From Glomus cerebriforme (taxonomy: Eukaryota; Glomeromycota; Glomeromycetes; Glomerales; Glomeraceae), in contig QKYT01000607.1 in the NCBI GenBank assembly GCA_003550305.1, positions 28,297 through 55,492 on the forward strand: DNA of 27,196 nt, read 5' to 3'. Below, in pieces: positions 8,460 to 18,982 of the stretch; position 1 is the stretch's first letter; each line of letters starts with the position of its first letter. The notes beneath the pieces are model-generated. The model worked only from the letters and a program-made list of their open reading frames with translations. It had not been told where the DNA came from and searched no databases. The translations under genes were made by a program, and so were the position numbers.

Positions 8460-10829
8460 ATGAGCCAGTTGAGTAATGTTATTTAATGAATTGAATTAAT
8501 TTATAAAAAAAATTTTTTTAATTCTTTTCGATTTCAGAACTAACGGTGAACAGAGCCAAAGCCAACATGGATTTACTGAAGGTCCTCGAATGAATGTTGC
8601 CAATCCGGTTATTCTCTTAGTAGGAAAAACAGGCAAATATCTTGTTTATTTTATAGTATTATTATTACTATTATTATTATTATTATTTGCGTTTTTCCTT
8701 TTCATTAATTAAAGAATTATTAGGTTCAGGAAAAAGCACTCTGGGTAATTTGCTTCTTGAAGAACCACATGACGATGGGAGCTTTTATGTTTCAGCAGAT
8801 ATGGTGAGGGATTACGATTCACATTCACCTAAAGTTCATTTTATTGTTTGGCATTCAGAAAAATAATAATGAAACTATAGGAATCTGTTACGCAAGTATG
8901 TGGCACAGCAACCATGTCAATCGATGGCATCAATTATAACATTGTTGATACACCTGGAATCTTCGACACACAAAAAGTTACTGATGAGGTGCTTAGTGAA
9001 ATCGCTAGAGCAGTCCAGAAATGCGCTTATGGGGTTAAGGCTATCCTTTTTGTTTTTGGTATGTAATAATCCAACTCACCATTTTTTTATTAATTTTGTG
9101 GATCTATTTGATTTATTTAAAAATGTTTTACAGAAGCAAAACGCTTTACCGATGAACAAAAGAATGTTTTGGAAGGAATAAGGGAATTTCTTGGTGAAGG
9201 CGCAACAAACTATATAATCGCTATATTTTCTCATGCGACTAAAGCACAGATTAGTGATAGAAATGTAATGCGGAAGGCATGGAATCAACCTGTTCGTTCT
9301 TTCATTAATGAAATAGAAAATCGTTGGGGTATCTCTCCAAATTCTGATTATTTTCCACCAGATCATTCAATTCATAAAGCACGATTGGGTGAGATCAGGG
9401 CATTCATCAGTGGCATGCGAGGAGTTTATACCACTGAATTACTTGAAAAATCTCGACAAGAGCAGGAGGAGGCTCGGCGTCGAAAAGAAGAAGAAGAAAG
9501 AAGGGTAAAGCAAGAATATGAAGATAGTCTAAAAGATGAAGCAAGAAAGGAGTCTCAAGAGGCCTTCAAAAGTCAACTTGAGGAACTTAACCGGAAACAT
9601 GAAGCGAAGATGAAGTACGAAGAGGATTTAAGGAGACAAAAGCAAAAAGAAGCCGAAGAACAGTTTAATAAAGAGATCGAGAAAATGCGACAAGAACAAA
9701 AAGTGCAGCAGGAACAAAATAAACAAGACCGAGAAAATGCTGATAATAAGTTTAAACAAATGATGGATTCAATGCAACAGAATTTTAAAGAGCAGCAGGA
9801 ACGAGAAGATAAATTAAGGAAAGAAATGCAACAGAAATCTGAGGAAAAGTATAACAAAGAGATTGGAGAAATGAAACGTAATTTTGAAACACAAAATCAG
9901 CAAAAGGCTGAAGATGATTTCAAAAAAAAGCTTGAAGATGTAGAACAAAACCTTAAAGCTCAATTGGATCAGCAATATCAAAGTATATTCGATGATTTAA
10001 ATAAAAAGAATTTAGAAACCGAAAGAAGATTACAAGAAGAAATAAATAAGCCTCGACCAAAAAAAAGTTGTTTTTCTCTTGATAATAAGGTACAACTTGC
10101 CAGCGGTGAATTCGTAGAGATGGCGGAACTTCAAGTCGGCGATCGCGTTTGTAGTAATATCAAAAATGGAGAGCTTGAATTTTCAGAAGTTTACTTGATA
10201 TCTCACGTTGGACATCACGATTATCCTCTGGAAATGACAAAGATTGAATTCACAAATTCGGATGGACAAAAAGGTATTTTTATGTTTCATTTCATTGAAA
10301 TTTTGATAACCTCTATTTTAATATAATAAACTACGTTTTAATTAGGCCAAATTCGAATGACATCTACGCATTGCGTTTTTAATGAAAATCTATCAATCTT
10401 GTATGCCCAAGACTTGGTGCCTGGCGAGACAAAAATCCTAGTTTTAAACAAGACGAACGAACTTGTTCCGGTCATAGTCGATAATTTGATAATTGTAAGA
10501 TTGTCACATTGATTATTTCTATCTTAATGTTCCCAAATTTAAATTTAATTCCACTTTGAAATTAGGAAAAGGATACTGGCTACATCAGTTTCTATACACG
10601 TGCTGGTACCGTAATTACCAACAATGTCTTGTGTTCGTGTTATGATGATTGTCCACAATCACAAGCTTTGATGGACTTAGTGTTCGCGCCAATTCGTTTG
10701 TGGACTAAAGTTTTCCCCTCTAACCATCGCCAGAAGGAACTTCACCCGTACGTGAAAACTCTGGAGACTGCCTACTTTAGTTTGTGCAATACATTGAACA
10801 TTGGCAAATGGGTATCGAGTCTTCAATAA
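8460..10829 (+). CDS. GIN1: AIG1-type GTPase / coiled coil / Hedgehog-type Hint protein (GIN1-like)
   Basis: Seven exons (8460-8467, 8538-8632, 8724-8803, 8881-9058, 9134-10273, 10346-10494, 10566-10829) give 637 residues in one frame. Residues ~25-220 are an AIG1/GIMAP-like G domain: P-loop GKTGSGKST (32-40), 'ESVTQVCGTATM', and DTPGIFDT (84-91). The usual TRKED-like G4 motif reads FSHATKAQ. Residues ~222-430 are a highly charged coiled coil. Residues 433 to the end are a Hint domain like the Hedgehog C-terminus: Cys433 (KKS-CFSLD), 'LQVGDRV', Thr506-x-x-His509 in 'MTSTHCVF', and 'NNVLCSCYDD' with 'LVFAPIRLW' matching the Hedgehog SCY and FAP motifs. Known Hint domains self-cleave at that Cys, so cleavage between Ser432 and Cys433 is predicted. 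Intron 2 uses a GC donor. Exon 1 is the least certain part; an alternative start is Met21 (8590). Confidence 0.88.
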
Positions 10830-11426
10830 TTTATATTTTCTTATATGTATGTTGAAGAATCAATAAAGAATTACTTGTTCTTAATCCCGTATATATTAAT
10901 AACACTATATTAATTACGGTGTAAAATAATAGATTACGAATAATAAATAATCTTACTGCTTATATATCTTAATTGTTTCCAATTCATCATGAATTTCGTT
11001 ACTACGAAGTCTAACTTTATTAATTCAAATGAAATCTCGAAACCACAAAACAATTTTAGTTTTCTCAAATTTGTACTCCGGAAAAAATTTTGTAATGACA
11101 GAATTCTTATAGACGTTTCAAACTTACCCAACATAATTTATATTCACGTGATTAACCGCTATATATAATCTATTCGAATAAAATACACTGATTAATGTGT
11201 GATATTCAGCGTAATCCAAAATTGTTTTTGGTTTAAAAATTTGTTTGCCAGATAAGGAAAAGCTTATCTCGTAAAATTTATCGAATCAATTTACTCGCAG
11301 CGAAATATAAGATTATCATAAGTTATTATTCATTTATTCTATTTATATTTTTTAGATATCTATTCGAAGCGTAAGATGAATTTTATTCATTATTGTTTCC
11401 TATTTTAGAAGATCGACGCCCTACAG
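10830..11426. other. Intergenic spacer between tandem AIG1-Hint genes
   Basis: AT-rich spacer containing the 3' flank of the first gene. No ORF or RNA gene is supported. From about 11385 onwards it resembles the upstream region of the first gene (about 8270 onwards, 'TTATTGTTTCC...ATTTTAGAA'), so the duplicated unit appears to include about 200 bp of 5' flank. Confidence 0.5.
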
Positions 11427-11443
11427 TATAAAACCTATAAAAC
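11427..11443 (+). promoter_or_regulatory. TATA-box candidates of second AIG1-Hint gene
   Basis: TATAAAA at 11427-11433 and a second CTATAAAA at 11436-11443 lie upstream of a leader ('GATTCTTTAATTTCACTTC', A tract, TTTTCCTCGCT) shared with the first paralogue. Position and conservation suggest the promoter was retained after duplication. Confidence 0.4.
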
Positions 11444-11590
11444 CATTAAGTTCCGCAATTCTTTTGTTCTCTTTAAATGGTCCACATTTGGATTCTTTAA
11501 TTTCACTTCCAAAAAAAAAAAAAAAAAAAAATTTTCCTCGCTATCTTTTTCGATTTTGGAACAATTACTAAATTTACTAAAGGTGCTCAA

Positions 11591-13742
11591 ATGGATATCG
11601 CCCATCCAGTCATCCTCCTAGTAGGTAAAACAGGTAAGTGTCCTGACCATTTTTTTTCCTTTCTCTCTTGTTATTTGTTAACGAAAGGAAGAATTATTAG
11701 GTGCAGGAAAAAGTACTCTAGGTAATTTGCTTCTCGCGCAACCACATGACGATGGACCTTTCCACGTTTCAGCAGATATGGTAATGATCGTTTCATATTT
11801 ACTTAAAATTCATTTTATTATTTTCAGAAAATTAATGATGAAATTATTTAGGAATCTGTCACAAAAGAATGTGGAACAGCAACGATGTCAATCGATGGCG
11901 TCACGTATAACATTGTCGATACCCCTGGAATCTTTGACACTCAACAAGTTACAGAAGAGATCCTCAAAGAAATTGCCGAAACCGTTGATAAATGCTCTTA
12001 TGGGATCAAGGCTATCCTTTTTGTTTTTGGTATGTAACAACCTAACCTGACCCACCAATTTTATTATTAATATTTTGGATCGATTCATATTTTGAATTTA
12101 ATTTACAGAAGCAAAACGGTTTAGTGCTGAACAAAAGAGTGTTTTGGAAGGGATAAGGGAATTTTTTGGAGAAGGAGCAACAAACTATCTCATTGCTATA
12201 TTTTCCCATGCGACTAAAGCGCAGATTAATGATAGAGATGTAATGCGGAAGGCATGGAATCAACCTGTTCGTTCCTTTATTGAGGATATAGAAAATCGTT
12301 GGGGTATCTCTCCAAACTCTGATTATTATCCACCAGAACATCCAACTCATAAAGCACGATTAGGTGAGATCAAAGCATTAATCAATAGTATGCGGGGAGT
12401 ATACACTACTGAACAACTTAAAAAGGTTCAGCGAGAACAAGAAGAGGCTCGGCGTCAAAAGGAAGAGGAAGAAAAAAAGAAAAAGCAAGAACATGAAGAA
12501 AAACTGAAAGAGATTGCAAGAAAAGAAGCTGAAGAGGCTCACAAACGTAAGATTGAACAAATGCAAAAAGAGGAAAAAGCGCGGCAGGAACGAGAAGAAA
12601 ATTTAAGGAGAAAAGAACAACAAGAAGCCGAAGAACGACATAGGCAAATGATTGAACAAATGCGACGAGAACAAGAACGAGAAGAGAATTTAAGNNNNNN
12701 NNNNNNNNNNNNNNNNNNNNNNNNNNNNNNNNNNNNNNNNNNNNNNNNNNNNNNNNNNNNNNNNNNNNNNNNNNNNNNNNNNNNNNNNNNNNNNNNNNNN
12801 NNNNNNNNNNNNNNNNNNNNNNNNNNNNNNNNNNNNNNNNNNNNNNNNNNNNNNNNNNNNNNNNNNNNNNNNNNNNNNNNNNNNNNNNNNNNNNNNNNNN
12901 NNNNNNNNNNNNNNNNNNNNNNNNNNNNNNNNNNNNNNNNNNNNNNNNNNNNNNNNNNNNNNNNNNNNNNNNNNNNNNNNNNNNNNNNNNNNNNNNNNNN
13001 NNNNNNNNNNNNNNNNNNNNNNNNNNNNNNNNNNNNNNNNNNNNNNNNNNNNNNNNNNNNNNNNNNNNNNNNNNNNNNNNNNNNNNNNNNNNNNNNNNNN
13101 NNNNNNNNNNNNNNNNNNNNNNNNNNNNNNNNNNNNNNNNNNNNNNNNNNNNNNNNNNNNNNNNNNNNNNNNNNNNNNNNNNNNNNNNNNNNNNNNNNNN
13201 NNNNNNNNNNNNNNNNNNNNNNNNNNNNNNNNNNNNNNNNNNNNNNNNNNNNNNNNNNNNNNNNNNNNNNNNNNNNNNNNNNNNNNNNNNNNNNNNNNNN
13301 NNNNNNNNNNNNNNNNNNNNNNNNNNNNNNNNNNNNNNNNNNNNNNNNNNNNNNNNNNNNNNNNNNNNNNNNNNNNNNNNNNNNNNNNNNNNNNNNNNNN
13401 NNNNNNNNNNNNNNNNNNNNNNNNNNNNNNNNNNNNNNNNNNNNNNNNNNNNNNNNNNNNNNNNNNNNNNNNNNNNNNNNNNNNNNNNNNNNNNNNNNNN
13501 NNNNNNNNNNNNNNNNNNNNNNNNNNNNNNNNNNNNNNNNNNNNNNNNNNNNNNNNNNNTTGTGTTCGTGTTATGATGATTGTCCACAATCACAAGCTTT
13601 GATGGACTTAGTGTTCGCGCCAATTCGTTTGTGGACTAAAGTTTTCCCCTCTAATCATCGTCAGAAAGAACTTCATCCGTATGTGAAAATTCTAGAAACT
13701 GTTTACCTTAATTGGTGCAATGCATTGAATATTGGTAAGTAG
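11591..13742 (+). CDS. GIN1: AIG1-type GTPase / coiled coil / Hint protein, tandem paralogue, internal gap
   Basis: Visible exons are 11591-11633, 11701-11780, 11852-12029, 12109 into the gap at 12695, and a final piece 13560-13742. Exon lengths (80 and 178 nt) and phases equal those of the upstream paralogue. The G domain is intact: GKTGAGKST, 'ESVTKECGTATM', DTPGIFDT. The coil contains near-repeats such as 'RQEREENLRR' and 'EQEREENL'. After the gap come LCSCYDD and FAPIRLW, the end of the Hint domain; the catalytic Cys and TxxH lie in the unread part. The first exon of the paralogue has no counterpart: its intron acceptor CAG reads TGG here and no upstream in-frame ATG is seen, so Met at 11591 is taken as start. 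It ends 'NIGK' plus TAG, five residues earlier than its paralogue. The gap hides at least two introns, so protein length is unknown. Confidence 0.8.
12695..13559. other. Assembly gap (865 N)
   Basis: A run of 865 N falls within the coiled-coil/Hint part of the second AIG1-Hint gene. Long open frames crossing it are artefacts. The repeated coil sequence just before it, plus near-identity to the upstream paralogue, is a likely reason the assembly broke here. The real length is not known. Confidence 0.97.
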
Positions 13743-15310
13743 GTATTAGGTCTTCCATAGTTTTCCATAGTTTTCTATACTAATATGCTTGAAAAAGACT
13801 ATAGTTCAATATAGAACTTACTATTTTTTGATACATCATCACATCTTAATCTTGAAGTTCGTTAATATTACATTACTCATTTTTTACTATTTGACTTAGA
13901 ATATTTATTGTTTTTCTTCATGGAAAAGCTTGGGTAATATAATCTATAGATTAGTAATAAAATTTTTCAATGATCTCAAAAGTAATCATCAAATAATTTT
14001 TTTTTTTTATATAAATGAGTCGTAGTAAGTATTTCATGCGTCACACAAAAAATATCATAGATTGTAACGATGATGTGTAAAATATGTACTATGATTAGCT
14101 GATACCTTATCATGTGATTCAAATCTAAAAATAAACAAACATAATGCAGGCCAGAACCATACCATACTATAGTACTGGCCAACATTACATTCATTTATCA
14201 TTTGAGTAATTTCAACATTGGTAAAAATATATATATGTGAAAGATTCTGAACAATTTAACCCTGATAGATGGATGATTTTGAACCAAAGAAAATTCTTTT
14301 ATCATTCTTGATGGAGGATTATGTCCAGGAAGAAAGTTGATAGTGATTGAATAGTTTGTTTGATGGCTTTATTATTCAGAAAATATGAAATTGATTTAGT
14401 ATATATGTGCTTATATATACAATTTTCTTTTTTCATTTCTAATAACAATGATTTTTGTGAGATAAAATAATATTACTCTAATAATTCAAGTTAAATGGCA
14501 AATAATTAGTAACATTTTATTTAAAGCGTTGTAAGGAACTAAAGAATAAATTGCATTAAACAGCTTCCAAATCTAAGTACCACTTGAATCTGATTTTTTC
14601 TCTAAAGTTGAACACAAAACACAAGTAATTATCATTAAGATTAAAGATCCAAAAACTTTTGCCCTGTTTTACTAATTTAGTAATATACAATTCCATTATT
14701 AATAATAAATTTTTTGCATAATAATCTGAAAAAAAAAATTGAAAAAAAAATTATATTTTTGTATCACCAAAATAATTTTCAATTTCCGATTTCCGTTGAC
14801 AGGTTCCATGTTTTTTATTATTATAATTCGACAATATTTATTATTTTTATTATTTTTATTTAGTTTATTACTTTTTAATTATTTCCCATTCAATTTCAAA
14901 CATTATTCTTTTATTCTCGTTCGATTTTGGATTTGAGAACAACTCCTTAAATATTGAGAATCGACACTAACCATGGATTCATTCATTTTTTATTAATTCG
15001 TTATTTGCATTTTTTTTTCGTTAGTTATTTTTTTCTGCACAACCAATTATACAGTATATGTGTGATTCATACCATTATCAGAAATTATAAGAACACGAGT
15101 GCGACAAGTAATTTATTAAATTTTTAACCCCTATTTTTTATTCAACTATGAAAAAGGTTAAATCATCAAAACAATAATTTATAACAATTAATGTGCCAAT
15201 CTGCACAACTGCTCATCCACGGAATTTAGAACAATAGTTACCGTTTAAAGGGGGAGGGATATATAACAGATAATAATTTGCAATTTTCTCAACATAATCA
15301 TTTTTAAAAA
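13743..15310. other. AT-rich intergenic with short inverted repeats
   Basis: No gene is supported. A hairpin pairs TAATGCAGGCCAG (14142-14154) with CTGGCCAACATTA (14175-14187). A segment at about 14037-14100 contains 'TGCGTCACACAAAAA' and 'TGTGTAAAATA' motifs that recur, partly inverted, at 17442-17630. A 65-codon plus ORF at 14739-14936 is hydrophobic low-complexity sequence without a recognisable motif. Confidence 0.5.
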
Positions 15311-17275
15311 ATGAATGAAACATTCGTACGTTTGTTCATACGCTGTCCAACTGGTTGCACGAAGGCAGCTACCTCTTACTATTGGAAACATGAAACCGAC
15401 GGGGGCTATGTGCAAATATCCGACCGCATTCGTCTTAAATGTACTAAATGTTTAATGATCCGTCACATAGCTGACTGTTCTTTTGCTTGCGATGGACACC
15501 TGGGGGAATACAGGCATGCATTGGAGAAATCGTTTGCAGTTGCTTTAGCTATTACAGTTAAGCAGAGTAAGTGTATAACAATGAAAAGGAATTCGCATAA
15601 TCAAAAATATGCTCACATTCAAAACATTCAAATTATTTCTTTAAAATTTAGTGGAAATGGATTCAAATATTTGTTTTCGCATAACGGAGGTAAATTTTTG
15701 TTGATTGCAAAAATTTCTTGCTTTGAGTTTTCATTTCCTAAGGTTGTTATTCTTTATAGAAAATAGAAAACGAAAACGAATGGAAAGAAGGATCTCATTC
15801 GTTTTACTGACTCCTGAATTATTGGAATTCGGAGAGAAAATAGGCGCCGGTGCATTTAAAGATTGTTATTCTGGAAAATATAAAGGGGCAAGTTTTCATT
15901 ATTTAAAGGTTTATGTATATTTAGCATGCAATTTTTTATGGTATCCTTATTTTTGTTCTCACATAGAAACCAGTTGCTATTGGAAAATTACGTGCACCAA
16001 TGCTCAGTGAATCTGAGTTAAAAGAAACCATGAAAGAAATCGAAATTCTCAGGTGAGTTTAATTTTATTAGAAAATTTATATGAGTCTGTGGTTGAGTCA
16101 GAATATTAATATTCACTTTTATGCTCACAGAAAACTTCAGCACCCAAATATTGTAGGCTTTATAGATGCGCTATGCCCTCACACATTCCAATAATTTATG
16201 TATAATTACGGAATTACACAATAATGGTGATTTAGCCAAGTATATGGAAAAAAGTTTAAAACCATCTTTCAGTCGACAGGTAGTTTATTGGGTTAGACAC
16301 AGCAAAACAAATAACAGTCTTAATTATATCTGATACCTTTTAGATCACATTTATGAAAGACATTGCCTCAGGCGTTGCATACCTTCATGCGCAACGACCC
16401 ATCATAATTCATCGCGTAGTCAGACTAAAAGATAACATTTCAATTATCTGTAATGTAATATTTATGCGTATTTATTTTTTAGGACCTGAAACCCGCGAAT
16501 ATCTTGGTAAATGATTCAATGTATAGTCATTACTTTAAAAAAGTTTTGAAGCTTCTAATTAATAATTAAACATAATTGCAGATATCATCGGATTTGCGAG
16601 CAAAAATTAATGATTTTGGTTTGGGTCGTGTTCAATACGAGTATGCTAGCATTCACTCTCAAGTTGGAACTCCAATTTGGCAAGGTAATTAATTATTATT
16701 TTAAGCTTGTAACAAATATTAAATCATTCGATTCATTCGTTTAATTAATTAAGCACCAGAACTTTGGTCACTTTATCCAAGTTATTCCAAGAATGTTGAT
16801 GTAAGTATTACAATAATGAAACTGAGGTTTCATTATCATTTTATCATGTTTTAATATCAGTCTTTCGTTTTATAGGTACTGTATATGCTTGTGGGCTTAT
16901 ATTTTGGGAAATTAATACGTGGGGTAAACAAGGTCATCATACCAGAAATTTTGACAGAATGATCTATTGATTAAAGAAGGTGCATTAAGTATATTAACAA
17001 AATCATAGACTCATTAATTAAAAACGTTGAATTAACATTAACGTTATTTTCAAAATTCTAGTCCGAGATAAAGGCACTCGTCCTCCAACGGATATAAATA
17101 CATTGGAAGATTATCGACCGGCATTAATTTAATGAAAAAAATGTGGCACGGGAATAAAGATTTAGTATGTTGGAACACACTTTTTATCATTCTTTATTTT
17201 ATGAATTCTGATCTTGTATCATTTTTTAATATATAGCGACCAAATATGGAAGATGTAGTTAAAGAAATTTCATGA
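15311..17275 (+). pseudogene. Cys-rich domain / TKL kinase gene with multiple frameshifts
   Basis: Exons read 15311-15566, 15760-15887, 15967-16052, 16131-16279, 16344-16415, 16483-16506, 16582-16684, 16754-16800, 16876-16979, 17062-17164 and 17237-17275, nearly all with canonical borders; the second intron has a GCAAGT donor. Exon 1 encodes a putative zinc-binding domain (RCPTGC, DGGYVQI, LKCTKC, FACDGH) that I recognise only as unnamed. The kinase has the glycine loop IGAGAFKDC, HRDLKPAN (HR joined to D across an intron), NDFGLGRV and APELW, so most catalytic residues remain. Two defects stand out. The VAIK motif reads VAIGK. Frameshifts occur near 16165-16185, at 16876-16880, near 16955 and near 17130, the first creating a stop after 'HTF'. 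It ends 'RPNMEDVVKEIS' plus TGA. Draft-sequence errors could explain some shifts, but probably not all four. Confidence 0.72.
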
Positions 17276-18982
17276 TAGCATACTTTCTAAATTGTTGCTT
17301 GGATTTCTCTCGATGACAATTTATCTTTTGATACGCTACTCTCAATATTTATTTTCATATGTATACACACTTCTAAGATCTTTATTAGACCTTAATTTTT
17401 GTTACATGAGATACTTCCAGTGAATCACTATGAACAATAGCAAATAGGTTATATGTGATGCGTAAAATACATTTAATAAAATTATGATGACAGTAAATTA
17501 TGCACTATGACTCATATTTAATAATAAGGATAATAATAAAATAGGTTATATATGACGCGTAAAATATTGTACTGTACACTGTGTGCTGTACTATGACTCT
17601 TTATGATAATTTTTGTGTGATGCATCTATGTCTCGTTTTTTTTTAAAAAAAATTAAAAAATGTCATACCGTGATAACGTACTATGCTTTTATATATATTT
17701 TTTATAAAAATAGGTTTGAGACTTAGGTATGGCTTAAAAGGCGAAACCAAATAATCGAGATTTACTGTAAACTTTTTTTATCTGCGGTAAATGATTGGCC
17801 AAGAATAGAAAAAAAAGGATAGAAAAATAATAAAAAAGCAGCATCAATTTCAAAGGAAATAAAATAAACTTGATTATATCATTTCTTTGTTTAAATTTAT
17901 TAAGTAAACCACAGCCATGGAATTTCCAAATAATCGTTTCATATTTTTTATACCATTAAGTGATCTTTTTCAAACTAATATTAGCCAGACCACAATCACA
18001 TGATCTATTTAATAAACTTATACCGAGTGCAAAAACTAAAAAAAAAAAATTTTAATATTCGGCTCATTTCACTCTAATTTTGTTTAGATTGTTGATGTAA
18101 TTGAATCAATCTATTTTGATCTTTTAAAAAATTTTACACGTCAAAAAATATCTTTATTTTAGTAAATTTGGAGTTATCATTTTCTGAGATATTGATTTTT
18201 AATTTTTCCTTTTAGTTATTTTTTTTTTTTTGACACGATAAAAATGTATTGATACAATAAATAAAAATCGAAAAAAAAATAAAATGTTTTGTAAATTATT
18301 TATTGTATTCAAGATAAAAAATTCTTACCCTTATTAATTATTAAAATTTGAGTTTAATAACTAATCCTTTCAATTCAAAAATGGTTGGATCAATTTTTTA
18401 CGAAAAAAAGTATGTGCAATTTATACTGTATTTAGATAAAATTTTTGAAAATAAAAAATGACAATAAATGCAACATATGAAAATAAAAAGTACTAGAATA
18501 CCTGGAGTTTTAAATATAATGCTTTAAGATTTTCTCTAATTTTTTTTTCAAATTTCTGAATTTCTGCTTTTTTCGGATAATGTTATAGTAGTGTTTTAAT
18601 TTAGATACCCAAGTATTCCAAGTATTAGCCAAGAGAGACGTAAATACCATTTTTTAATGGCCATGCTTACAGCAAAATTTAGTTGAAAAAATAATAAACC
18701 CAAATAATGCGTACGACTGAGTGACATTTTGAATATAGCTACAACATGAATGAATTTAGAAATAGGTTCTAAGTTTTTTTTTTGACTTTGCGAAAAAAAT
18801 ATTCAGATGTTTAGTATTTTATGATTAATGATTCTGTACTTTCTGGTGAAATAAATTTATGACATTTATTAATATAGTGATTATACTGCCCAATTACAAA
18901 CTGGTTTATTACTTTATAATCAGTGTCGAACAAATAACAAATATATATTTCTATATAATAAATAAATTTCAATTAAAATGAA
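17276..18982. other. Intergenic with degenerate direct repeats
   Basis: No gene is supported over 1.7 kb. Two degenerate direct copies beginning AAATAGGTTATATRTGAYGCGT lie at 17442-17520 and 17539-17603, each ending near ACTATGACTC. The rest is AT-rich with homopolymer tracts. The two flanking genes converge here, so it holds both of their 3' flanks; no clear terminator motif was identified. Confidence 0.5.

Noticed and set aside
9573..9857. Minus-strand ORF in the coiled-coil exon
   Set aside because: Ser/Phe/Cys-rich mirror of a Glu/Lys/Gln-rich coil on the opposite strand; no motif.
12418..13623. Long minus-strand ORFs across the gap
   Set aside because: Made of N translation plus the mirror of the coil; artefact.
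12144..13742. Single continuous 532-codon ORF through the gap
   Set aside because: By comparison with the upstream paralogue the gap must contain introns; the joined frame is accidental.
14739..14936. Hydrophobic 65-codon plus ORF
   Set aside because: Low-complexity Phe/Leu/Ile from AT-rich DNA; no supporting features.
15652..15689. Extra 38-nt exon in the frameshifted kinase gene
   Set aside because: It has AG and GT borders, but including it puts the kinase domain out of frame; skipping it (intron 15567-15759) fits.
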